Shown here in pieces: positions 12,058 to 23,039 of a stretch of DNA of 60,000 nucleotides. The position numbers and the translations under genes were made by a program. The notes beneath the pieces are model-generated. The model saw only the letters and a program-made list of their open reading frames with translations, was not told where the DNA came from and did not search any database. Position 1 is the first letter of the stretch. Each line of letters begins with the position of its first letter. Origin of the DNA: Nymphaea colorata (Eukaryota > Streptophyta > Magnoliopsida > Nymphaeales > Nymphaeaceae); the NCBI RefSeq assembly GCF_008831285.2, contig NC_045139.1, positions 4,254,704 to 4,314,703 on the forward strand, given 5' to 3'.

Positions 12058-15000
12058 TGGACTCGGAAATTTTGGATCTAAATTTTGATTTCATTCAAGT
12101 GTTTTTAGAAGGTGAAGTTTTTTTTCAAGTATAATATGACCAGCTTGAAAAACCAAGAAAAATATAAAAATATAATAAATTTTAAATTTTTTTAAAAAAC
12201 TAAAATGAAACAAAAATAAAATAAGTGAGAAATTAATAATACAAACATCATAAGTAGATTTGCAACAAATAAAAAAAAACTGTTTGACATTAAAAAATTT
12301 TTTAAAAAAAAGTGAAAAAACGAAAAAAATATTAAAAACACGTTTTTTCGTTTTTAATGTTTTTTTAAAGTGTTTTTTAAAAGTTTTAAACAATCACTTA
12401 ATTTATCGCATTTAAAAAAAAAACGAGTTTTTTGTAATTCTGATTTGCTACAGAGGAATGAGGCCCAAATTCTATTTATGTGATTGGCTAGTTGTATCAG
12501 TCCAAATCCAAATCCACTTGAATCGGTTCAAATAGCGGTAATAGTGGCTGAAAAGCAGCCACGTGTTAATTTTTAAATAAATAGGCAACTTCTCAACCAA
12601 ACGTCTTATTATAATAATTACGATATATATTAAAAAAAAAAACCCAAAAAACGGAGAAAACTTGATGAACTTCATGAACTGCTTGTGAATGCTGTTCGCA
12701 ACAACTATCACGATTTCCTGGTGAAAATGTCTAGAAAAAGATTTAATTAATTAAAGATGTCAATGACACCGATTTAAATCGGGAAATTGGTTGACTTATA
12801 TCCAAATACGGATCAATAAACAGAGAAAATTGAATTAATTAAATGCGTGGTTGTTGGTAAGACTTTCGAGTTGATGGGAGTCAAAATTTGTCCGCTAATC
12901 AGATAGTTATGATAAATTCACCTGACTTATTTCGAGTAAGTAGGAAGTTAACGACCATCATTAAAAAGAGGTCCGAAGGCTCCGCCATTCCTTCATGAAA
13001 ATCCATGTTCATTCTTGAAGTAAAAGGCTTCAAAGGTTCCAGATTATGTGAAAAAAGCAAAAACACTTAAATTGACTTTTTTTTTTCAATAATTTCAAAA
13101 ATGTCCCATTTGGCGTACATTTGTTGCGTAACCAGGCGAGCACACACGACTCAAACTCCTATTGCAAGGGGCCGGTGCTGCTGGGATTCGAAGCACTGGC
13201 CAGCCGCTCGTGAACTCTGGCTCAACCACATGCACCAACCCACTTTAAGCTCGCGCGAGGAATCAAGGCAACTATTTGATGCCTTCTGGAATCAGTAGAT
13301 CACAGTGCGATCGAGGTATATTTTATTCATGTTTTTTATTGATTAAATTGTTAACTAAAGTGATGTTTGGTTGCTTCAAATCTAAAATTTAATGCTGATA
13401 TTACATTTGCTTTGACAATGGATGGAATTTAATATCCGATTTTTTTGGAACAATTGAATCAAATATTTGTTCCAAGTCAGATAATATTGACATCCATATT
13501 ACCAATTCATTCTAAAAACATTAAACTTGTTATGATTCAAATGAACCGCTTTGATTGACAAAATTACAATTAAGCTTGGGCACGGGCTCGGGTACCCAGC
13601 CTGAAAAAGTAGAACCAGCCTAGCCGGACCATTTTTTTAATTTTTAAATTATTATTATTAAAAATGTATTTTATATTCAAAAATTGTCATTTTATATTAA
13701 AAAATATTTCTTATTTTAATCGGGCGGGTTGGGTATCAGGTATTGGGTTAGGGCTAGGGCTCGAGTTTCGAGCATGAAGCCGAGCCATGCCAGCCGGATG
13801 CCCAAGTCTACTTATAATCAAGGCCATGTACGATCGCTTTGAATTTAAAATTCTGGGTTGACCTAAGATACCCATTAAAAGAAATATACCATCTAAACAA
13901 ACAGTGGATTTCAAATTCAAGGTTTTCAAATCTGTTGTATATGGGAAAACCATGGATCTAAAATACCTCAAAAAAAGAGTCAGACGAGTGATCTAGGGCT
14001 TTCCAATCTCAGCCGATCTTGGATTAGATGCCCTGGATGCTTAAAACCAAGGGAATTAAAGTCAATAGAAATAAAAATTGAACAAATATCAGTTAAAAAA
14101 TGTAACTCATACTTCAATGGAGAAAAAAATAATATGTTTGATAGGCGTTATCAAATTTTTAAATTGTTTATTTAACGGATAATGTTCTTTATAGTCATAA
14201 ATATGACAGATTTTTTCAACACATTCAACTTATCAGCACAAAACTCGTACTACACTTAGCAGCACTGTTCATTCTTCTAGATGAAACGTATTTAATCGGA
14301 ACATAATTGTGTTTTACAATTTCAAGTGTGCTTCAATCTTTAAAATTTAAAAGTTATTTTGACCAAATTAAAGATAACTGCATGGGTGTCATTCCCACGA
14401 TTTATTCTTTTTGTGTATTTGCAGCAAACCATGGGAGACGCGGCAAAGTTTCTCATTCCAAGCGGACTTCTTGGACAACAAAAAATAACAATATTAAATT
14501 ATCAACTTTTTTAAGTCTATAATTTAAACGGGCCGACTTTTTTAAGCCTTGCTTGGCCCACGCGGTGCCGAAGGCATTATCACTGCGCTGCACATTCCAC
14601 GTGCATTGCTTTCTTTTTGACTTAGCGTTCGATTGAATCCCACATGCTTTCCAAGTTATGCCTAAGCTGGCCAAGCAACATAACCTTTTATGGCTTGGCC
14701 GACAACACATGGAACTGCTAAGTTTATTTTATTTAAGCTTTTGTCCACAAATTAAAGATTTCACAAAAAGGCCGGAGAGGTTTACATTTACAAGTTCTGA
14801 TTTTTTTTCTTTTTCTTTTTCTTTCTTTTTTTTTTACAAAAACGATTTCTATAAATTGGAAATACGGCATTCATGATTAGCATTAGTAAATTAACTTTTT
14901 TTTGGTTTGGTATTTCTAATTTATTTAATTTACCAATTGAAGCGTGAGGGAAAAAAAAGTTTCAAATGACACTAAAAATTTGAAAGCGGAGAAATTGATT

Positions 15001-15110
15001 TTTGAACTATTAACATTTAACCAGTCCATGTGGTGGTATTTAACATTAGATTCACATTTCGATGTGAAATCATAATTGGAGACAGATTGCAAGTTTAGAA
15101 CTTGGAACTC
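12058..15110. repeat. Local array, unit 1 (diverged copy)
   Basis: Blocks here recur later in similar order. 12058-12110 matches 15415-15470. 12465-12850 matches 15480-15950. 13100-13150 matches 19430-19480. 13250-13420 matches 17620-17790. 13811-13995 matches 22138-22330. 14780-15110 matches parts of 18110-18550 and 22540-22720. Spacing between units 1 and 2 is about 3.3-3.4 kb for several blocks. No intact gene is seen. Matches were found by eye, so boundaries are approximate. Confidence 0.6.
13571..13810. mobile_element. hAT-type MITE, TAAGCTTGGGC family
   Basis: The left end reads TAAGCTTGGGCACGGGC and the right end, reverse-complemented, reads TAGACTTGGGCATCCGGC: imperfect terminal inverted repeats. 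The flanks are ATTACAAT and CTTATAAT (six of eight bases match), consistent with an old 8-bp target duplication. The paralogous block at 22138 reads GTTACAATCAAGG without the insert, a pre-insertion site inside the same window. No coding capacity. Confidence 0.65.
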
Positions 15111-15112
15111 CA

Positions 15113-15217
15113 GTTGGACCAGGTATCAGGTACCCGCCGGCGGTCGAGTTGGACCAGGTATCAGGTACCTGGCGGCGGTCGAGTTGGACCAGGTATCAGG
15201 TACCCGCCGGCGGCCCA
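15113..15217. repeat. Three tandem copies of a 35-bp GC-rich unit
   Basis: The unit begins GTTGGACCAGGTATCAGGTA at 15113, 15148 and 15183, exactly 35 bases apart, and continues with a GGTACC-containing, CGCCGGCGG-rich segment. The three copies differ at only a few bases. The block stands out sharply in composition from its AT-rich surroundings. Confidence 0.85.
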
Positions 15218-15529
15218 GACAGATGTGTAGGCTTAACGAGTCAATTCTTTTATAAATAGGCAACCTCCCAACCACAAACTTTTTATAATTACTTATTTTT
15301 GCTTTCAATTTTCTATATTCAATTATCTATTGTTTGAATCGTTTTTTGTGTTTTCAAAATCTTTAAATTATATAAAACAATATTTGATGCTGGTTTATAA
15401 CTGATTTCACTCAGTTGTATCAAATTGGACTCGAAAATTTTGGAACCAAAGTTTGATTTCATTCAAGTGCCTCTATTGCATTTCCAAATTCTATTTATGT
15501 GGTTGGCGGTGCAGCCATATCGGTCCGAA

Positions 15530-15686
15530 CAGGAGCGGAATCAGGATTTTCTTTAGGGGTGACCGACAGTCCAACCTTTGCATCTGGGTAGGGCCAAATT
15601 GAATTCAAATCCAAAAAATACATGATGTAATTAAAAAATTATATTTTTTTCAATGTAATTTTTTTTTTCATTAGCCTCCGCCCTTG
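15530..15686. mobile_element. hAT-type MITE, CAGGRGCGG family, with perfect 8-bp target duplication
   Basis: The element starts CAGGAGCGGAATCAGG and ends CCTCCGCCCTTG. It is flanked on both sides by GGTCCGAA (15522-15529 and 15687-15694), an exact 8-bp duplication typical of hAT transposition. The paralogous block near 12500 continues through this point without an insert. It is 157 bp long and non-coding. Related copies lie at 49439-49635 and, split, at about 42480-42638. Confidence 0.85.
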
Positions 15687-16215
15687 GGTCCGAAGCCAAA
15701 TCGGCTCGAATCGGTTGACTTAGTAGTAATAGGCAACTTCTCAACCACACTTCTTATTATAATTACGATATATATTAAAAAAAAAAACTGGAAAAAGGGG
15801 GAGAATTTCATGAAGTGTTAATGGGTAGAGAAAGATGCAATTAATTAAAGATGTCAATGGCACGGATTTGAATAGGGAAATTGGTTGATATCTAAATCTG
15901 GATTAATAAATATAGAAAATTGAATTAATTAACTGGGTGGTTGTTGTTATGACTTTTCAGTTGAAGAAAGTCAAAAATTAAAAATTTATTTCCCTAAATA
16001 GAATAACTTGAAAAAGCATCAATAAATTAGTTAAGAAAAACTCTTTAAATATTTAATGACAATCAAATAGAGCCAGTGACGTGCTTTACTATGTCTCATG
16101 TGATTGCTATTTAGCAAGCTACAACCATTCTTTGCCTGCATTAGGAAACGTCAAAGATCACAGTCTGGTGTCAAAACATTTGATTTTAGTTCATATATCC
16201 GACCGGACTGCTTCA

Positions 16216-16252
16216 ATATATATATAGAGAGAGAGAGAGAGGAGAGAGAGAA
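16216..16252. repeat. TA/GA compound microsatellite
   Basis: A short TA run passes directly into a GA run of about 24 bases upstream of the small-protein gene. Confidence 0.8.
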
Positions 16253-16498
16253 ATTGAAGATTTAATTAAAAAATCAGTTCGAATTCAGATTTAAAACATG
16301 ACATCCAATCTATTCATAGAAACAAATGGACAAAATATTTGATTTTGAGCTTTTGATTTGGAGAGTATATCTCTTTTTTCTTTATCTTGTTCATCACTGT
16401 TTTTGTCAAGTTTATCACGAGAGATTTGATCGTGATTTTCTTTCAGCTTAACATTTCATTGTTCCCTTACCATCAAGATTTTATTGCTTAGTTCATCT

Positions 16499-16508
16499 CT
16501 ATATATTG
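16499..16508 (+). promoter_or_regulatory. TATA box of the small-protein gene, copy 1
   Basis: CTATATATTGAG lies 65 bases before the start codon. The same box at the same spacing precedes copy 2 (21446), and the sequence between box and ATG is well conserved between the copies, so it behaves like a real compact promoter. Confidence 0.55.
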
Positions 16509-16563
16509 AGAGTCCATCTTCTCTCAAGAACATCATAGAATAAAGAGAGAACTCCCCTTTACC

Positions 16564-16925
16564 ATGGATGCAAACACTCAAATGCCGAAAATGGTACATA
16601 CTTGACTTTTTTTTTTCTTTTTCCATGTTTTAACACTTCTTTCATAAGAGGCCGACTTATTTGCTTAGTTATATCTGCACTATCATATGTGATATGTGGT
16701 TCTAATAAGAATTGATTCGTGTTTTCTGCATTTGGGCAGGTCAGCAAACCTCAAGAATTAAGCACACCTGGGGTAGTGGAGCAAAGCGAAGAGGAAAAGC
16801 AGATAATGCCTCAGACGAAGGAACTCGAGGCGACGGTGGATGCGTTTATCAATCCCAATGCTGATGTGGCCCACAACAAACAAAGGCTACCAGTCTTTGT
16901 AGCTCTAACGGATCCCACTCCATAG
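16564..16925 (+). CDS. Unrecognised small protein, copy 1 (two exons)
   Basis: Exon 1 (16564-16593) starts in a strong context (ACCATGG) and encodes MDANTQMPKM. A donor GTACATAC follows and an acceptor TTTGGGCAG ends at 16739. Exon 2 (16740-16925) encodes VSKPQELSTPGVVEQSEEEK, then a Gln/Glu-rich stretch and the end PVFVALTDPTP, for 71 residues in all. The protein is hydrophilic and acidic, with no signal peptide, membrane segment or domain I recognise. A second copy at 21513 keeps the promoter, start context and both splice sites, plus a possible middle exon absent here. The frame is open in both copies across VSxPQxLSTP, VVEQSEE and KIMPQT/QIMPQT, which suggests descent from a real gene. 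Whether this copy is expressed or a remnant cannot be told. Confidence 0.45.
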
Positions 16926-16941
16926 GAATAATATTGTTGTG

Positions 16942-17047
16942 ATATGTGAGAATGTAGTTGAATATGAATATAATGGAAATATTACCATGGCTCCATGTGT
17001 GGGAATATAGTTGAATATCAATATAATGGAAATATTACCATGGGCCC
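16942..17047. repeat. Two tandem copies of a ~53-bp unit after the small-protein gene
   Basis: A segment running from GTGAGAATGTAGTTGAATAT to TTACCATGGCTCCATGT is repeated at once with few changes, ending GGGCCCATGT. Part of this unit also abuts the truncated end of copy 2 near 21997. Confidence 0.75.
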
Positions 17048-17059
17048 ATGTGGTTTTTT

Positions 17060-18370
17060 GCTTATTACCGAATGTGTGTTGTGTGTGCAAGTGGGTGCTG
17101 GAAAGTTTTATTTCTTCCCATCAAATTATATTTACTCACCATTCTTTATCGAACATTTGCCATGGGAAAAAATTACTTATGTGATCAACAATAGGGTCTG
17201 AACAAACGCGTTTTATTAAAAAAAAACACATATAAAACATGAAAAACAAGTCGGCCATATAAACGTGAAAAAAACGAGTTTTTTTTAAAATGCCAAAAAA
17301 CAAAAAAAAAAGTGTATACCCTTATTATGCGTATTATACCTGTTTTTGTTTTTTATTAATTTTTATTTTTTTATAATTTTCAAGATTTCTTAAATGTTTT
17401 AAATTTTTTAAAAATTCACCGAGACATTCTTGAGACATACAACTTTATCGTATTATACTCAAGAAATACCTCACCATATAATACCCGTACATGTTTTTTT
17501 GTGAGAATTTAACTATTGAAGAGAAAGATTGAGTTAGAACATAGAATTTTCGTAGTTAGAGTCTTGAAGTTCGCTTCTTATGAAATTGACAATGAAAATA
17601 GCATTCGTATGGTTTTGAACACGTATGAGGAATCAAGGCATCTATTTGATTCATTCCGGGATCAATTAAATTTGAATAGATCACAGAGCGATCGAGGTAT
17701 ATTTTATTCACATTTTTTATTGATTAAATTATAACTACAGTCATGTTTGGTTGCTTCAAATATAAAATTTAATGCTGACATGAGATTTGCTTTAAGAGAA
17801 ATTAATAATTAGGGATGCCAATGGATCAATTTGAATCAGATATGTATGCAAAAACAGGATTAGAATTCTAAAATTGGATTTTAGATTCAGATTCATAAAT
17901 GTTAGGATATAAGAAAGATATGTTAGGATTATTCATTGATCACCTTCTGATAAAATAAACATGAAGCTGCCAATTATCGACTGAAAGCCAGCAAACGGCA
18001 GGTTATGCAAACAATACATTTTTGGGAGGCAAATTCAAAAATTGAAGTCAAGTTTTTGACGTATTTTTTGAACGTGGATAAGTTCTGATTTTCGTTTTTT
18101 TTTAAAAAAAAAAATCTTTCTATAAATTGTAAATACGGCATTCAAGATAGTATTAGTAATTATACTATTTTTGGTTTGATATTTGTAATTTATTTAATTT
18201 ACCAATAGAAGCATGAGGGAAAAAATCAAAGGCAAAAAATTATTTAATTATGAAATCAGATTGGATTTGGATATAAAAAAAAAGATTTAACAAATGACAT
18301 TGGAATAGACTTGGATTCATATTTAAGCAAACATTCTCTAGAGCACATATTCAAATCCAGATCCAGTTTC
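17060..18370. other. AT-rich non-coding DNA of array unit 2
   Basis: The stretch holds homopolymer-rich DNA (17210-17480), the block matching 13250-13420 (17620-17790) and the block matching 22390-22620 (17960-18190). I see no gene. Confidence 0.45.
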
Positions 18371-18372
18371 AA

Positions 18373-18373
<1 letters not shown>

Positions 18374-18439
<66 letters not shown>
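18374..18439. repeat. (TA)n microsatellite
   Basis: About 33 TA units without interruption. It produces false Tyr-Ile reading frames on both strands. Confidence 0.97.
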
Positions 18440-18440
<1 letters not shown>

Positions 18441-18575
18441 TTCTCAACATATCAAACATGAACTGCGGTCAATTGGTATTTAACATTACATTCAGATTTG
18501 GATGTGAAAATCGTAATTGGAGACAGATTGCAAGTTTAGAACTTGGAAGTGATGTTTATAATGATACATACGTAC

Positions 18576-18644
<69 letters not shown>
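18576..18644. repeat. Interrupted (TA)n / (CATA) microsatellite
   Basis: TA runs interrupted by TACATA steps, just after the array block at 18470-18550. Confidence 0.9.
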
Positions 18645-18659
18645 ATTAAAATAAGTTTA

Positions 18660-20140
18660 TTAATTAATATTATATATATGTTATAGAAAATTCACGTAAG
18701 TCTAGTATATATATATATTGATTAGTAATATCAAACCACTTGGATAAAGGATAAAAATCAGGCCTCATAAATTTGTGTTAAAAAGTGTTTTAAACAATAT
18801 GTGTACCTTCTATGTGTTTATGTACACTAATTTAATATAAATCATGTTTTAAATTTAATTCTTGTTTGTAGAAAAAAAAAGCGAGCGTTGTGAGTGTGCT
18901 GCCTCTTTAGTCCATGCAGCACGACAAGAACCTTATGCCATCAGCTTTCAATCCTTCGGAAGGGACACAGATCATTTTAAAAAGCAAAGCGTATAAAGAA
19001 AGGAGAGTGTGAATAAAGAAAACTTGCATTGTATTGAGCATGGGGCCAATCCCACCCGACCTGATGCGCAGCTCTATTGGAAGCATTGAAGGCTTTGTTG
19101 TATGTGCTGGGGCAAGTCACAAGCGAGATCTATTAGGATGGTGTTTTATAGAAAGTGGTTCCTTAGTGGGCATTATTCTCGTATTTTAGTTAAGAAATTT
19201 GGGTCGCATGTTCATACTTGTAAGTAATAACACATTGCGCCAAACATGGTATTTTAGTGCACTAAAATTTTGTGTGTCAGTATCATTAATGGCAAATATG
19301 TTCATATTTAAATAGGAAAAAGAAATTTGTTTTATAGATAAAAAAATTTGAAAAAAGTGAAAAGGATCAAAAACACAGTTCTTTTTACGTAATTTTAAAG
19401 ATGCCCCCTTTTCCTTTTTCTTTTGGCGTATGATTGTTGCGTGCACTGGCCGGCGCACACAACCCAAACCCCTCTTTTGAGTCCCACCACCCTCTTCCTC
19501 CCTTTCTCTTATACGTTTTCTGTATTCCATTATTGTTTTTGATAATTTTTGCAAAATCTTTGTCACTTACTTATATGTTCTCTTTCTCTTTCTATAACGT
19601 AAGCAAAAGAATTGGAACAGCCTCGTGATTCACTTGGTAAGATGGATAGACTTTAAATGTCATTTTTCATCTTGATCACATGTCCAATTGAATGGTTAAA
19701 AAAAAAAATCACTGATTAAGAAATAGGTCGTCTTTAGATTTAAGAAATAACATTCGACTGGATTTGGATTCAGATTCTAATATATATAAGTATCGGATCA
19801 TATACGGATTCAGATCAAATTTAGTTTTAAGTAATTACTTATCTCCAATGCTCTTACCTTTTGAAAATCTTCTAGATACAGTTCAAAATTCAGATTCGGA
19901 TTGTGTAACCAGATCTTGAATTCAGATTGAGAGATGATATCTCTCCAATCTATTAAAATCTGAATTCCAATACCAGTATGTGAATACCTAAAGAACAACA
20001 TGAACAGCCGTAACCGATACTCTTGGAAGAGTTGGGAGGACTCGAGAGAACGACTGAGCATGGTTTTCTTGAAAACCGATGGGCCTAAATTAAAAATATA
20101 AAAGTGTAAAATATTAGAAAAGTGAGAAAATATGCAACGA
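18660..20140. other. Non-coding DNA between array units
   Basis: Mostly AT-rich. 19430-19480 matches 13100-13150. 18890-19150 has a more balanced base composition, but no frame I recognise. Confidence 0.4.
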
Positions 20141-20149
20141 TGGATGCCA

Positions 20150-20560
20150 ATGGATCCGATTCAAATAAAATATATTCTTGACCGTACTGATACTTATATA
20201 TTCAGATTCGAGTTTGGATACGAATTTAAAAAAAGTTATACCCAAATTTGAATCCGAAATCAGATTCCACGATCTGAATCTGATTGTTTTTCTCATCCAA
20301 ATCTAAATCCAAAATCAGATTTCATAATTTGAATATGATCTAAATCCATTTTTTTCATCCTAATCTGAATCTGAAATCAGATGTCACAATCACAATCCAC
20401 CCAAATCCTATTTTTATACTCATATGTGAATTTAAATCTCAATCCATATTTTGAACTGAATCTGGCTGATTTACAAACCGTAAGAGCATTGAATCTAGAA
20501 TTTTTATTTAAATCTTAAGTCCCATCTGGATCGGATTAAATATTTTTGTATATTTGAATC
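20150..20560. repeat. Degenerate minisatellite of AATCTGAATCNGAAATCAGAT-like motifs
   Basis: Segments of about 60 bases built on ATCCAAATCTAAATCC and AAATCAGATTTCA repeat at least three times with many substitutions (clearest at 20230-20400). Similar GATTCAGATTC-type sequence is scattered at 17820-17910, 18250-18360 and 19740-19960. Confidence 0.6.
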
Positions 20561-20749
20561 TGAATTGAATGTAAATAATTTTTTATATAAATATTCTGTT
20601 TCCTCTCTCTTTCCTCCACTGGAGAAGCTCTTTCGCTGTCTTAAATCAGAGAAGAAACCAAAGCCTTTCAACAGAAGCAAATATGATTGCCTGAGTTTGG
20701 AACTCAGTGAAGGGTTGAGAGAACCTGTTGTTGAGCTGAACTTGTAGGC

Positions 20750-21430
20750 TAAGAACAGGAGGAGCTGCCGAGAGGAGATTTCTAGAGATGATTCGTGAGG
20801 ATATGCAATGGGCTCGTCACTAACATCCGCAGCAGAGAAATTCAGTCGACCCTAAGAAATTCCGGCGATAGGGGTTGCTGCAGGAGTACAGGAAGAATCC
20901 GGCGAGAAACGCGCCCTTCCCTGACTTCCTTTCCCGCCGTCCTCTGGAATAATTTTCTGCAGGCAAAGGTGTATCAGGCGGCAGAGAGGAAGGCCGGCGC
21001 TGATTCTTCAGGCGATTCTAGCTGCCGAGCATAAGATTATTCCAATTCTAGGTGTCTGAACCTCTCTACAAAAGCTCGGATTTTTTGGAGTTAACGGAAG
21101 GGAGAAGTCGATTTCCCTCTCTCTTCTTGCTCTCATACCACGAGAACACTTAGAGAAAAATACAGAAAGTGGGGAAAAGATAAAGCTAGAGAGAACTTGT
21201 TTTTATTGATTAAAGGGTTATCGCTTACAAGATTTTTGGTAAACAAGATCATGATAATACATAATTTCTATCCCAATCCATTAATTACCCAAAATAACAA
21301 TAACAGATATTGATTAACCATCGAAAATGTAGCCTGCATAACAATAACAGATCTTGATAAGAGATCTGATCCCTTTTTTCTTGGCACTTTATTTATAAGC
21401 AGGATTCTGCCTTATTATCTTTCTAAAATG
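20750..21430 (-). mobile_element. Possible minus-strand LTR retroelement fragment
   Basis: On the minus strand, TGGTATGAGAGC at 21130-21141 differs by one base from the initiator-Met tRNA primer site found intact in the copia element of this window. The sequence on its right (21142-21430) would then be an LTR and that on its left the leader. There is no coding remnant or second LTR, so this is a weak call. Confidence 0.3.
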
Positions 21431-21445
21431 GTGTGGCCTGTACTC

Positions 21446-21455
21446 TATATATTGA
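21446..21455 (+). promoter_or_regulatory. TATA box of the small-protein gene, copy 2
   Basis: CTATATATTGAG, 67 bases before the ATG, in the same arrangement as copy 1 at 16499. Confidence 0.5.
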
Positions 21456-21512
21456 GAATCCATCTTTTTTCAAGAACATCATAGCACGAATAAAGAGAAA
21501 GTTCCCTTTCCC

Positions 21513-22053
21513 ATGGATGCAAGAACTAAAATGCCGAACCAGGTACATACTTGAGTTTTTTTTCTTTTTCATGTTTTAACACTTCTTCCATAAGAGGCTG
21601 GTAGAGTGTGCACGCATTTGCTTAGTTATATATGCACTAGCATATATGATATGTGGTTGTAATAGTTCATTCTCATGCCTATGTGATTGCATTATGTTCT
21701 CAGGAAGTAGGAGCCGCGATCAGTGCCTTAGAGGAAAAAGCTCTAGGTATGGCTTAAGAAAACACTGTTGTTACTAGGCCTACTGAATCAAACCGATCTG
21801 GCTGGCAAGAAGACCAACAATTCTTTTCAAAATGAAAACAGTGACGTTTTTAAGGCATTTATTCGTGTGTTTTTCTTTTGCATTTGGGCAGGTCAGTAGG
21901 CCTCAAGGATTAAGCACACCTAGGGTAGTGGAGCAAAGCGAAGAGAAAAAGAAGATAATGCCTCAGACAGAGGAATTCGAGGCGATGGTGGATGCGGTAG
22001 TTGAATATCAATATAGTCTGAATTCGGTTCGATTTCTTAATCGGGACATTTAA
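21513..22053 (+). pseudogene. Unrecognised small protein, copy 2 (truncated)
   Basis: Exon 1 (21513-21542) encodes MDARTKMPNQ and is followed by the same GTACATAC donor as copy 1. A candidate middle exon with good splice signals lies at 21704-21746 (EVGAAISALEEKAL) but is 43 bases long, so including it shifts the next exon out of frame. The last exon starts at 21892 after TTTGGGCAG and encodes VSRPQGLSTPRVVEQSEEKK up to AMVDAV. There a deletion of about 100 bases relative to copy 1 joins it to sequence lying after the copy-1 stop codon, replacing the C-terminus. Function unknown; probably a broken duplicate. Confidence 0.4.
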
Positions 22054-23039
22054 CTTTTCTTCATATCTGATTTTTTTTATGAACAGTTGAATCAAATATT
22101 CGGTTCGATTTCTTAATCTCTCTATATATTGAGAAAGTTACAATCAAGGCCATGTTCGATCGCTTTGAATTTAAAATTCCAGGTTGATCTGAGATACCCA
22201 TTAAGAGAAATATACCATCTAAACAAATAGTGGATTTCAAATTCAAGGATTTCAAATCTGTTGTATATTTGAAAACCATGGATCTAAAATACCTCCAAAA
22301 AAGGGAGTCGGACGGGTGATCTAGAGCTTTCGAATAACTGCAGATCTCGGATTAGATATCCTGGACGCTTAAAACCAAGGGAATAAAAGTTTATAGAAAC
22401 ATGAAGCTGCCAATTATCGGCTGAAAGCCAGCAAACGGCAGGTTATGCAAATAATAACATTTTTGGGAGGCAAATTCAAAAAGTTGAAATTAAGTTTTTG
22501 ACGTATTTTTTGAACGTGGGCAAGTTCTGATTTCCTTCTTTTTTTTTCAAAAATGTTTTCTATAAACTGGAAATATGGCATTAATGATTAGTATTAGTAA
22601 TTATACATTTTTTGGTTTGATATTTATAATTTATTCAATTTACCAATAGAAGCATGAGGAAGAAAAAGTTTCAAAGTGTCACTAAAAATTTGAAAGCCGA
22701 GAAATTGATTTTTGAACTATTAACATTAACCTCTCCGTGTCGTGGGCTGGGCAGGCTTTTCTTAGAGAGCCAATACCATCTCCCTGCATATATGAAAATT
22801 GGTATGGCACGGCTTACGGATGTCAATGGATTGGATTAGTGACTGATATTGAACAGAAGTATTTCGAAAAGAATCAAACACAAAAAAATATATATAATTA
22901 AGAAATCAGATTGGATTTGGATATCAAAAAAAAAAAAAATTGATTTAACAAATGACATCGGAATAGAATTGGATTCATATTTAGGCAAACATTCTGGTAG
23001 AACACATATTCAACTCCAGATCATTTAAGGTCTAAAGCA

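Larger units (their letters stand above)
15290..18550. repeat. Local array, unit 2 (diverged copy)
   Basis: This is the second copy of the blocks described for 12058-15110. It differs by carrying the small-protein gene (16499-16925), which unit 1 lacks, and by lacking the block at 13811-13995. It ends with the block around 18470-18550 that matches 15030-15110. A hAT MITE interrupts it at 15530. Confidence 0.6.
19430..22720. repeat. Local array, unit 3 (rearranged copy)
   Basis: Blocks matching earlier units are at 19430-19480, 21440-22000 (small-protein gene copy 2), 22060-22330 and 22380-22720. The middle is filled with degenerate GAATCTGAATC-type sequence and a possible retroelement fragment, so this unit is longer than the first two. 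Confidence 0.5.

Noticed and set aside
13180-13205. GGGATTCGAAGC sequence resembling a tRNA TPsiC arm
   Set aside because: No cloverleaf partner segments at the needed spacing; no tRNA gene is supported anywhere in the window.
18256-18649. Frames made of repeated Tyr-Ile on both strands
   Set aside because: They are translations of (TA)n microsatellites; the same applies at 31149, 54746-55228 and 58924-59189.
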